Assembly (NCBI RefSeq): GCF_033095805.1
Contig: NZ_CP109901.1
Span: forward strand, 4,151,432 to 4,215,431
Direction: 5' to 3'
Length of the DNA: 64,000 bases
Source: Serratia sp. UGAL515B_01
GTDB lineage: Bacteria > Pseudomonadota > Gammaproteobacteria > Enterobacterales > Enterobacteriaceae
A program made the position numbers and the translations under genes. Positions 26,250-33,743 of the stretch are shown here, one piece after another (position 1 is the first letter of the stretch; the number at the start of each line of letters is the position of its first letter). The notes under the pieces are model-generated. The model was not told where the DNA came from, did not search any database, and saw nothing but the letters and a program-made list of their open reading frames with translations.

Positions 26250-27386
26250 TTATGCTGCTTTCGAACGGCTATCGGCAATGATGTCATCGATCAACGCATC
26301 AACTTGGCTGGAGTCCCAATGGTGAGCCGTGGTGATAAGGTGAGCGACGTCGCCCGATGTTGCCAGACAGTGTTTTTTCCACACGGTTTCTGAGGGACAA
26401 GGGAAAACGACCGTGATGGAGTTTTTATTGCGCCAAGCGTCAATCCCTGCTTTTTGCATGCGTTCAACAGCGTATTGCGCCATGCCTAGGCTGTGCGCGA
26501 TACGGCGTTGCCAATCTTCAAAGCTTCGGCTTTTTATGGCTTCCCACATCATCATCGGTGTATGGCCGTTACGAGAGCCGGTGATTGTTTTGTCGTGTGC
26601 AGAGATGTAATCAATTTCAACCGAGATACGATCAACATTCTTTTTCTTGGCGACAACGATCCCGCAAGGTATAGGGGAACCGATCATTTTATGGCCGGAA
26701 ACCCCGATCGAGTCGATACCATCGGCAAAGGTGAAACCCTGTGGCTCATCGACAAATGGCAGGATCATCCCGCTTAATGCCGCGTCCGCATGCAGGTAGT
26801 AGTCTTCGCGTTTGAACCCAACGTCTTTCAGCCGTTGCTGGATAAGGTGAATATCATCGATGGCACCCCGTAGAGTCGTGCCTATATTGGCAAAAATAAT
26901 CGGATGTTTTTCATTATCTTTTGCAATTTTGGCAAGTAGATCGTCGTAATCTATTTCGCCACTAGGCAAAGACTCAACAACCTGCGATTTAATACGCAGA
27001 AGTTTGACAATTTTGGCCACTGAATAATGGGTGTCTTTAGAATAGTAGAGCGTACCATCAGGGAAAATCTCACGGCCCAGATAGCAACCAAACATGTTAC
27101 TTTCGGTCCCTCCGTTAGTGATGTATCCCCAACTCTCCTCAAAGGGAATTTTGAACAGATCGGCAAAGTACACCATGACTTCTTTTTCAAACTCAAAAGA
27201 GTTTAAAAGATAGTTACAATACTCATTCCAGTCACCACAGTTATTAATAGAGAAACGCATAAAACGTTCCAGTAATGTATAGTCAAAATCTGCTGACTCA
27301 GGATAGCCAATATTAAAGTATTGGTTTTTTACACAATAAGACCAGAATGCGTCGAGTTTATTTTGGTCGGCAATAGATAAAGTCAT
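26250..27386 (-). CDS. hdc: Histidine decarboxylase, PLP-dependent
   Basis: 378 aa, the length of the Gram-negative enzyme from Morganella, to which the sequence is very similar throughout. It converts L-histidine to histamine and CO2 in the cytoplasm, consuming a proton. PLP lysine K233 is in GVSGHKMIGSP, PLP-stacking H120 in KDTHYSVAK and the pyridine-binding aspartate in YYLHADAALSG. WGYITNGGTESN and GTTLRGAIDD are also conserved. It is flanked by two antiporters in the same direction. The 162-base gap upstream may carry its own promoter. Confidence 0.95.
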   Translation of the reverse strand: MTLSIADQNKLDAFWSYCVKNQYFNIGYPESADFDYTLLERFMRFSINNCGDWNEYCNYLLNSFEFEKEVMVYFADLFKIPFEESWGYITNGGTESNMFGCYLGREIFPDGTLYYSKDTHYSVAKIVKLLRIKSQVVESLPSGEIDYDDLLAKIAKDNEKHPIIFANIGTTLRGAIDDIHLIQQRLKDVGFKREDYYLHADAALSGMILPFVDEPQGFTFADGIDSIGVSGHKMIGSPIPCGIVVAKKKNVDRISVEIDYISAHDKTITGSRNGHTPMMMWEAIKSRSFEDWQRRIAHSLGMAQYAVERMQKAGIDAWRNKNSITVVFPCPSETVWKKHCLATSGDVAHLITTAHHWDSSQVDALIDDIIADSRSKAA

Positions 27387-27548
27387 TTTTTAATCTCTCT
27401 GTTTATTGGTTAATTCAATTGATATATTTCAGGGTAATTCGCGTTGCATAAAGGTGACGGTTCGCGCGACACAGTCGAATATTTCACTCTGTGACAGCGG
27501 AGGAAACACAGTCAACACATAGGTAACTTGAAATATAACGAAAATAAC

Positions 27549-28901
27549 TCAGGCTTTTTTATCAAGATAAAGGACATCGGCTCCTTTTTTACTGCGCCCT
27601 GCGGCGACAAAGCAGAAAAGTGGAATGGTTAACATCATCATGACAATCCCCCAGAACATGGAGTCTGAACCTGAACCAAGCAGAGCAAATATGCTGTATA
27701 CCATCCCAATAACGACCATGACGCTATAAAACATAAAAGTTCTGCCGCGGTTTATTTTTTTGGAAACCATGATGATGGGTAGAGCAATCAATGCGTACAT
27801 ATAGGGTAATAACGACGCAAATACCGACATCAGGATGACAACCTCAAACTGTTTAGCCAAGTTTGGCGATGCCGTCATGAGTAATACGGCACTCATTAGT
27901 ACACCCGTAAATATCAGGCTTTTCATCGGCACATTATTTTTATTCGTGGCGGCGAAGAATTGTGGAAACAACCCCTGTTCAGCCCCCGCACGCGGCCCCT
28001 CTGACTGAAGAATCAACCAGCCGGAAATGGAGCCGAAGCAGGCGATGATGCTGAGTGCAGAAGCGATATTACCGGCGGTTTCACCAAACATGTAGCGTGC
28101 AGCATCGGCAAATGGGGCGGCAGAATTGACCAGTTCACTGTGAGGAACCAGCCCCATAATGACCGAGCAACTGCCTACGTAGCAGACGGAAGCTATCAGC
28201 AGGCCGTATACCGTCGCTCTGGGTACGGTGTATTCCGGTTTTTCAACCTGACCCGAGGAGACAACCGCAGATTCAACACCAAGAAAGCCCCACAGCGCGA
28301 TTGAAGCTGCGGTGATAATGGCGGATGAATCACTTTTTCCCGTCCCGTTGTACACCTGTGTGAACATATGAGGATCAAACCAGAACCAGCCAACGACACC
28401 AACACCGAGAACCACAACTAACATGCAGCTTGCGGTGAAGGATTGAGCGCGGCCAGCCACCCGAGCGCCGAAACTGGCAAGTACAACAAAGCCCCACAGG
28501 ATGGCGATAGCCACAATACTGCCAACGCTCGGGTCCCGTAGTTGAGGGAAGAAATAACTCAGGTAGCCTACGCCTGCTACCAATAGGGCAACGTTGCCCA
28601 CCCAGGCGCTAATCCAATAGCACATTGTTGTTTGAAAACCGATAAATGGGCCGAAGGCATCGCTGGCATAAGCAACAATTCCGCCATTACGTGGCGTAAT
28701 CAAACTGGTTTTAGCAAAAACCAGCGCCAAAGCAATAACGCCTATGATGGTAAATAACCAGCCCCACAGCGATATATAACCTACCCCAGCAAGGTTGGTT
28801 GGTAACATAAATACACCTGACCCCATCATGTTCGATGCGGTGACAAGTGTAAGCGCGACAACCCCCATCTTGTGGGCTGAACTTGCACTTACTGATCCCA
28901 T
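27549..28901 (-). CDS. hdcT1: Histidine/histamine antiporter 1 (APC superfamily)
   Basis: 450 aa from the ATG at 28901 (MGSVSASSAHKMGVVAL), with AGGAC about nine bases upstream; the longer frame to 29051 lacks a plausible start. About 12 helices. The APC antiporter signature (LTLVTASNMMGSGVFMLPTNL) and WGFLGVESAVVSSGQVEKPE mirror hdcT2, so the two are paralogues. It is the first gene of the cluster, divergent from the RAYT-HisRS fusion gene, as hdcT1 leads the Morganella cluster. Histidine/histamine exchange is inferred from context. Confidence 0.87.
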   Translation of the reverse strand: MGSVSASSAHKMGVVALTLVTASNMMGSGVFMLPTNLAGVGYISLWGWLFTIIGVIALALVFAKTSLITPRNGGIVAYASDAFGPFIGFQTTMCYWISAWVGNVALLVAGVGYLSYFFPQLRDPSVGSIVAIAILWGFVVLASFGARVAGRAQSFTASCMLVVVLGVGVVGWFWFDPHMFTQVYNGTGKSDSSAIITAASIALWGFLGVESAVVSSGQVEKPEYTVPRATVYGLLIASVCYVGSCSVIMGLVPHSELVNSAAPFADAARYMFGETAGNIASALSIIACFGSISGWLILQSEGPRAGAEQGLFPQFFAATNKNNVPMKSLIFTGVLMSAVLLMTASPNLAKQFEVVILMSVFASLLPYMYALIALPIIMVSKKINRGRTFMFYSVMVVIGMVYSIFALLGSGSDSMFWGIVMMMLTIPLFCFVAAGRSKKGADVLYLDKKA

Positions 28902-29089
28902 AATAAATGTCCTGTAAGTAACTATTAGAAGGAAGTGAATATACCTTTCATCTCTCAAACTGCAGGGGTTTTGGCTGCGCACTCGTTCCATCCGTGGATT
29001 TCGTTTCTTCGGGGCAGTTATCTGCATTTTGAAATCTATTGGGTATAGCACCTAAGACAATGTGGATTCTAAGAACTGAAAGAGAGATG

Positions 29090-29109
29090 GGTGTGATAGA
29101 GGTCACACC
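29090..29109. promoter_or_regulatory. Near-perfect CRP-type operator in the hdcT1 / fusion-gene divergent region
   Basis: GGTGTGATAGAGGTCACACC is a perfect 7-bp inverted repeat with a 6-base spacer and contains the CRP consensus TGTGA-N6-TCACA. It lies 189 bases before hdcT1 and 370 before the fusion gene. cAMP-CRP control of one or both transcripts is the simplest reading. Confidence 0.65.
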
Positions 29110-29288
29110 TATAAATCAGCGCGTTTTTTATTTGCCTGAAAAATACCTTTTTCGGCAATTAATATAATAAAAGCACTCTGTCCCATTTTTATTTTTTATT
29201 TTTTGGTAAGTTTTTTATCAATAGCAACATCCAAGGAACATATTTATTACAAAATATACCTTTTGATTTTTTTCAAAAAATAATTTCA

Positions 29289-29446
29289 TTGACAATGAGG
29301 GGGTAAGTAATGAGATATTAAATCTGGTGCTCTACGTATTATATGCCTGCCGCTTTTCAAATTACGTTGGTGCTGGTTGCCGGTTTGCTACTAAAGGTCA
29401 CTTGGTTATATCAGTGGTTGTTTAATTTACGTTAATACGTAGCACC
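29289..29446 (+). other. Inverted repeat enclosing a 30-codon hydrophobic ORF (29343-29435)
   Basis: GGTGCTCTACGTATT (29326-29340) is the inverted complement of AATACGTAGCACC (29434-29446) apart from a two-base bulge. Between the arms an ATG at 29343 opens 30 codons, MPAAFQITLVLVAGLLLKVT and ten more, ending TAA 29433-29435: one predicted membrane helix with a basic end. There is no good ribosome site directly before it. A -35-like TTGACA is at 29289, and GAGGGGG followed by a three-codon ORF (29310-29321) precedes the left arm. It could be a leader, a type I toxin-like peptide or chance. Expression is unproven. Confidence 0.4.
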
Positions 29447-29478
29447 GATAAATCCACAGCTAAATATACTAAAATAAA

Positions 29479-31365
29479 ATGTCCAGAAGAGATCGAATTT
29501 ATATACCAGGATTGCCGCAACTTATTCAGTTGCGGGGTCATAATCATGACTGCCTATTTATTGATGACGAGGATTATCTTTCGTTTTTGCACTATATGGA
29601 TAATTCATTGAAGCAATATTCCTGTTTGTTGCATGCTTATACCCTGCTTCCGCATAAGTTGCTATTGCTGTTAACACCTGAGAGTAAAGAGGCTCTCAGT
29701 CGTCTCATTCAGCATATTGGACGTAGTTATGTCCCTTATTACAACCATAAATATCACCGTAGCGGTTCACTGTGGGAAAGGCGTTTTGACAGTTGCCCGG
29801 TTGAACCTGGAGCCTATTTTTTATTGGCTCAGCAATTCATCGATACTTACGCAAAATTACAACCTGAGGTTTTAGGTGTTAACCCAGTCTGGAGCAGTTA
29901 CGGCCACAATATAGGTGAAACAATACTGAACAGAATTACCCCGCATAACGAATACCTGCAGTTAGGTAATAGTCTTCAACAGCAAGCCGCCAGGTATCGT
30001 CACTTTATGCAGACACCGCTCAGTCCTGCCATTCAAGAACGGATCCAAATTTGTCTGAATCAGAACTGTGTGTTAGGTACGCCTAAGTATTGCCAACAGG
30101 TTGAGGGATTGATTCATCGTCATGTCATGCCCCGTAATCGTGGACGTCCCCGTAAACATTACCATAGTCAGGTCGCTGATTGGGTCTGGCTGGAAAATCA
30201 GGCATCGCGACTGCTACAGCGTTACAGTTACCAGGAAATCCGTCTACCACTGTTGGAAGAATGCAGTGAAAACGCTTTCCCGTTCTCTAACAATCTTGCG
30301 CCGGGTAACGATTTTCTTTGCGGTCACCCTACGCTTTTGCGTGCTGAGGGTACAATGGGGAGTTTGAGAGCGATTGCGCAACATCAGCATTTGCAGGCCA
30401 CCAGCCGGCTTTGGTATCTAGGAACCATGTTCCGCGCTTCTGATGAAGAGAAATATCATATTGAACAGTATCAGCAGGTGGGAGTTGAGGCGTTTGGCTA
30501 TCAACATATTGATATCGAGCTGGAGCAAATCATGCTGCAGTACGATTTCTTCCATTCGTTACAGCTAAGGCCGCACGTTGAGCTCAAGATAAACACACTT
30601 GGCAGCAGTCTGGAATTCATGCGCTTCCGTGAGGCGCTACGTCAATATTATCAACCGTTTTCCGCTTTGTTTAATGAGGTGTGGCTAGGGTGGTTGCAGC
30701 ATATGCCAGAGAAACTGTTGCAAGAGGCGGACGCGTTGCTGAAAATCTTGCAGATCAAGGCACCAAAACGTGACGAATTTATTTCACCGGTCTCTCGACA
30801 GCGCTTTGAATCGTTAACCCAAGCGCTTAGCCTGGTGGGTATTCCGTTTGTTGTAGATGCGGACCTTTATCCGGCTAATGACTATTGCCAGACTCTGTTT
30901 GAATGGCATTCGGATAAACTGGAAACGACTACCCTGCTTTGTCGTGGCGGGCGCTATGATGCCAGTGCCAGCCAGCAACTTGATAAGCCGGTTTTTGCCT
31001 GCGGTTTTGCTTTTATGCTGGACCCGATGATGCGCCTGTTAAAGCTCACCCACAGGAATATGCTGAAACAGCGGTTGGTTGATGTTGTGATTATTCCTAG
31101 CAGCGCAGTGGCAAAAGATTATGCATTGACGGTTGGGCGCACCTTAAGAAATGCCTTTCCACAGTTAAGTATTTCTAATGATTTTTCTTATATGCAGATT
31201 AAAACCTGCAAGAAAAATGCCATCCGCCAAGGGTGCCGTTTTATTCTGACTGTGCCGGCAGAAACCAGAGAGCAAATCGAAATATTCGATAAAGAGGCAG
31301 GACTCTATCGGCAAGGAAATATGAATACCATGATAGGTATTTTGAGCCATAGTTTGAATTCGTAG
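29479..31365 (+). CDS. Fusion of a RAYT-like (Y1 transposase) domain to a degenerate histidyl-tRNA synthetase
   Basis: 628 aa. Residues 1-228 resemble REP-associated tyrosine transposases: HDCLFIDDEDYLSFLHYM, IQHIGRSYVPYYNHKYHRSG, SLWERRF and a basic GRPRK tail at 222-226. The HUH site, normally P-N-H-V-H, reads LPHKLLLLL (57-65), so both catalytic histidines are replaced; Y84, Y87 and Y88 remain near the expected tyrosine. Residues about 231-628 align along a whole HisRS: LLRAEGTMGSLRA (287-299), motif-2 region MFRASDEEKYHIEQY, KINTLGSS, CRGGRYD (488-494) and an anticodon-domain-like tail from 530. The glutamate of motif 2 and the catalytic arginine of RGLDYY (here YPANDY) are lost. I infer a DNA-binding sensor of histidine or tRNA-His acting on the divergent hdc operon. 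Confidence 0.85.
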   Translation: MSRRDRIYIPGLPQLIQLRGHNHDCLFIDDEDYLSFLHYMDNSLKQYSCLLHAYTLLPHKLLLLLTPESKEALSRLIQHIGRSYVPYYNHKYHRSGSLWERRFDSCPVEPGAYFLLAQQFIDTYAKLQPEVLGVNPVWSSYGHNIGETILNRITPHNEYLQLGNSLQQQAARYRHFMQTPLSPAIQERIQICLNQNCVLGTPKYCQQVEGLIHRHVMPRNRGRPRKHYHSQVADWVWLENQASRLLQRYSYQEIRLPLLEECSENAFPFSNNLAPGNDFLCGHPTLLRAEGTMGSLRAIAQHQHLQATSRLWYLGTMFRASDEEKYHIEQYQQVGVEAFGYQHIDIELEQIMLQYDFFHSLQLRPHVELKINTLGSSLEFMRFREALRQYYQPFSALFNEVWLGWLQHMPEKLLQEADALLKILQIKAPKRDEFISPVSRQRFESLTQALSLVGIPFVVDADLYPANDYCQTLFEWHSDKLETTTLLCRGGRYDASASQQLDKPVFACGFAFMLDPMMRLLKLTHRNMLKQRLVDVVIIPSSAVAKDYALTVGRTLRNAFPQLSISNDFSYMQIKTCKKNAIRQGCRFILTVPAETREQIEIFDKEAGLYRQGNMNTMIGILSHSLNS

Positions 31366-31388
31366 GCTGCCTGAAAAGCAGCCTGATT
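31364..31388 (+). terminator. Terminator of the fusion gene
   Basis: AGGCTGC (31364-31370) pairs with GCAGCCT (31378-31384), followed by GATTTT, overlapping the stop codon. It indicates a monocistronic transcript. Confidence 0.75.
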
Positions 31389-31726
31389 TTCAAGATATCC
31401 TGATTATCTGTATGGATAGCCTGAATGGTTTTCCAAATGCAATAAAACCGTAAATTCACGTCCAAGATTGCATCATTCACATGATGGGTAACTGCCTAAA
31501 AAGCGGTGCTCAATAACCTTAATGCGCCGGCAGTACACCGCATTGTTCGATAGGTTGCGAAATTTCACGAGAACATGTTGTTTTTACCTGAGGATTATCT
31601 GTTGTAGACATGTGCATATCGCATGAACAGGTTTATTTTTAACCAAATGTTAACCTATATTCTGTCACTTTATATTCTACCTTCCGCTACAATCGCCTTT
31701 TTGCATCGTTTCAAGGTGAATTTGAC
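31389..31726. other. Intergenic region before yigM
   Basis: About 340 bases without a gene. The last ~100 are A+T-rich and likely hold the yigM promoter. I see no repeat or RNA motif that I can name. Confidence 0.4.
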
Positions 31727-32578
31727 GTGTGGCTTCTGGTTATTACCACCATTTTATGGGCATTTTCTTTTAGCCTGATAGGCGAATACCTAGCAGGCCA
31801 TGTTGACAGCTGGTTTTCGGTGTTGATGCGCGTTGGGCTGGCAGCGTTAGTATTCCTGCCATTTTTGCGCTGGCGCAATATCAAGATGAAAGTGATCCTG
31901 TTGTACATGGTTGTGGGAGCGTGCCAGCTTGGCATCATGTATCTGTTAAGCTTCCGCGCCTTTATGTATCTGACGGTGGCCGAGTTTTTATTGTTTACGG
32001 TGTTGACGCCGCTTTATATCACGCTGATTTATGATTTGATCAGTGGCCATCGCTTGCGTTGGAGCTATCTATTCAGTGCACTGCTGGCGGTATTAGGGGC
32101 TGCGATTATCCGTTATCACCAGTTGAGTGAGCATTTTTGGTGGGGACTGCTGTTAGTCCAGGCAGCAAACATCAGCTTTGCTATTGGCATGGTGGGGTAT
32201 AAACGGCTTATGGAAGTACATCCGATTCCACAACACACCGCGTTTTCGTGGTTCTATTTGGGGGCGTTGGCGGTAGCTGCGATCGCCTGGTGTCTGTGGG
32301 GGAACCCTCATCAACTGCCGACTACCGGCCTGCAATGGGGCATTCTGGTTTGGCTGGGGGTGGTAGCTTCCGGGCTGGGGTATTTTATGTGGAACTACGG
32401 CGCGACTCAGGTGGATGCAGGTACGTTGGGTATTATGAATAACATGCACGTACCCGCGGGCCTACTGGTTAATTTTGCTGTCTGGCAACAGCCGCCGCAC
32501 TGGGCCAGTTTTCTTATCGGCGGTGCGGTGATTGTTGCTTCTCTTTGGGTGCATCGTCGTTGGGTCGCCCCTAAATAG
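31727..32578 (+). CDS. yigM: EamA-family inner-membrane transporter, biotin uptake type
   Basis: 283 aa with ten hydrophobic helices in two EamA halves. Starts at GTG 31727 (WLLVITTILWAFSFSLIGEY), with AAGGTG upstream. YigM is reported to import biotin in E. coli. Similarity is high throughout, including IGMVGYKRLMEVHPIPQH and VDAGTLGIMNNMHVPAGLLV. The E. coli protein runs about 16 residues further. Here the frame closes at VAPK because CCT AAA TAG is the first nine bases of a family-2 MITE, which supplies the stop codon. Confidence 0.92.
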   Translation: MWLLVITTILWAFSFSLIGEYLAGHVDSWFSVLMRVGLAALVFLPFLRWRNIKMKVILLYMVVGACQLGIMYLLSFRAFMYLTVAEFLLFTVLTPLYITLIYDLISGHRLRWSYLFSALLAVLGAAIIRYHQLSEHFWWGLLLVQAANISFAIGMVGYKRLMEVHPIPQHTAFSWFYLGALAVAAIAWCLWGNPHQLPTTGLQWGILVWLGVVASGLGYFMWNYGATQVDAGTLGIMNNMHVPAGLLVNFAVWQQPPHWASFLIGGAVIVASLWVHRRWVAPK

Positions 32579-32721
32579 GGTTCTTAATACCGCTACGCAT
32601 CACGCTTCAGGCCGGTGGGAATGATAAGTAACGTCGAACGTGGTCCATCCCTCCCAGGGGGCTCTTATCGTGCCTTTATGCGCTCAACGGCCTGTAGCAC
32701 TATTACGCGTAGCTATTTAGG
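32570..32721. repeat. Family-2 MITE (152 bp) between yigM and metR
   Basis: Left end CCTAAATAG and right end CTATTTAGG are perfect inverted repeats, followed inside by conserved TTAATACCGC and GTAGCACTATTACGCG. The interior has CCCAGGGGGCTC, the family's G/C-rich hairpin. It occupies the whole gap between the convergent genes yigM and metR and provides both stop codons. Other copies are at 40222 and 52413. Confidence 0.85.
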
Positions 32722-33638
32722 CTGGCAATGTCAGACCGAGCTGCATCGCGTACGAACGGCAAGTGATCGCAAGCATGTTGTCGCGCAGAGCGTATAAACG
32801 CCTCGGTCACTGCCTGGCGTTGTTCACCGTCGCGTGTTGCTGCGTAAAGCCGACTCCAAAGCCCATCACCCAGTGTTTTAGTCACTACTAATCCTTGGCG
32901 TTCAAAATTCTCTACCACCCAGTGCGGGAGCGCTGCAATACCCATGCGGGCGGAAACCATCTGGATCATCAACAGCGTGTTATCGACATTTTTCAATACC
33001 GGGTTGATGCCTGCGGGTTGCAGAAAATGTCGCCAGATATCTAACCGTTGGCGCTGTACCGGATAAATCATTAACGTTTCTTCACTTAAATCCTCTGGTT
33101 CAATATGCGGCTTAGCCGCTAATGGATGGTCCGGGGCTAATATCAACCGCACTTCAAAATCAAACATTGGCGAATAATGCAGCCCACTACGTGTAAGAAT
33201 GTCTGAGGTGAGAACCAGATCCAACTCACCATGCTGCAAGGCTGGTTGTGGATCGAACGTTACGCCGGATTGGAAGTCCATCACTACCTGCGGAAAGCGT
33301 AAGCGGAAGTTGTCGAGCGCCGGGGTTAACCACTGAATACAACTATGGCATTCGATAGCGATGCGTAATGTGGCCTGATGTGGTTGGCGACATGCCTGCA
33401 GCGCTTGCTGGATCTGCGGCAATACCTGTTCTGCCAGTTGTAACAAGATCTCTCCTTGCGGTGTGAGACGCAATGGCTGGCTTTTACGAACGAACAGTTT
33501 GAAGCCCAGGCGTTGTTCCAGATCGCTGAATTGATGTGAAAGCGCAGATTGCGTCTGATGGAGTTGCGCAGCGGCGGCAGCCAGTGAGCCGGTATTACGC
33601 AGTGCCTGCAGCGTCCTTAAGTGTTTCAGTTCGATCAT
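32703..33638 (-). CDS. metR: LysR-type activator of methionine genes
   Basis: 311 aa (E. coli 317). N-terminal LysR winged HTH: LRTLQALRNTGSLAAAAAQL, then HQTQSALSHQFSDLE. The substrate-binding domain responds to homocysteine. It activates metE, which is divergent 105 bases away, the classical arrangement. After DHLPFVRDAARSD the native C-terminus is replaced by IASLNSYA, the last six codons and stop being encoded by the family-2 MITE. The swap affects only the extreme tail, so activity is likely retained. Confidence 0.93.
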   Translation of the reverse strand: MIELKHLRTLQALRNTGSLAAAAAQLHQTQSALSHQFSDLEQRLGFKLFVRKSQPLRLTPQGEILLQLAEQVLPQIQQALQACRQPHQATLRIAIECHSCIQWLTPALDNFRLRFPQVVMDFQSGVTFDPQPALQHGELDLVLTSDILTRSGLHYSPMFDFEVRLILAPDHPLAAKPHIEPEDLSEETLMIYPVQRQRLDIWRHFLQPAGINPVLKNVDNTLLMIQMVSARMGIAALPHWVVENFERQGLVVTKTLGDGLWSRLYAATRDGEQRQAVTEAFIRSARQHACDHLPFVRDAARSDIASLNSYA

Positions 33639-33743
33639 GAGAGTCCTTCACAGTGACAGTGAAAATATTGCGCTTGTGGATCATACAGTACCTGCGGATT
33701 ATGGATGTGTAAACATCTGGATGGCTAAATGGAGGGTATGATA
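33639..33743. promoter_or_regulatory. metR / metE divergent control region
   Basis: TTCAC-N7-GTGAA near 33647-33664 is an inverted repeat of the kind bound by MetR. Three consecutive 8-mers GGATGTGT, AAACATCT and GGATGGCT (33703-33726) partly match the MetJ box AGACGTCT. Activation by MetR with homocysteine and repression by MetJ with SAM are established for E. coli; the sites here are read by eye. Confidence 0.5.

Noticed and set aside
28902..29051. N-terminal extension of hdcT1
   Set aside because: The 50 extra residues are polar and unlike antiporters, and ATG 28901 has a ribosome site.
29326..29446. REP/BIME element matching the RAYT-like domain
   Set aside because: The arms are longer and spaced much wider than REP hairpins, and no further copies were noticed in the window; kept only as an inverted repeat of unknown role.
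31485..31560. Possible further family-2 MITE copy (GCCTAAAAAGCGGTGCTC)
   Set aside because: Only the first few bases resemble the terminus and no second end is found.
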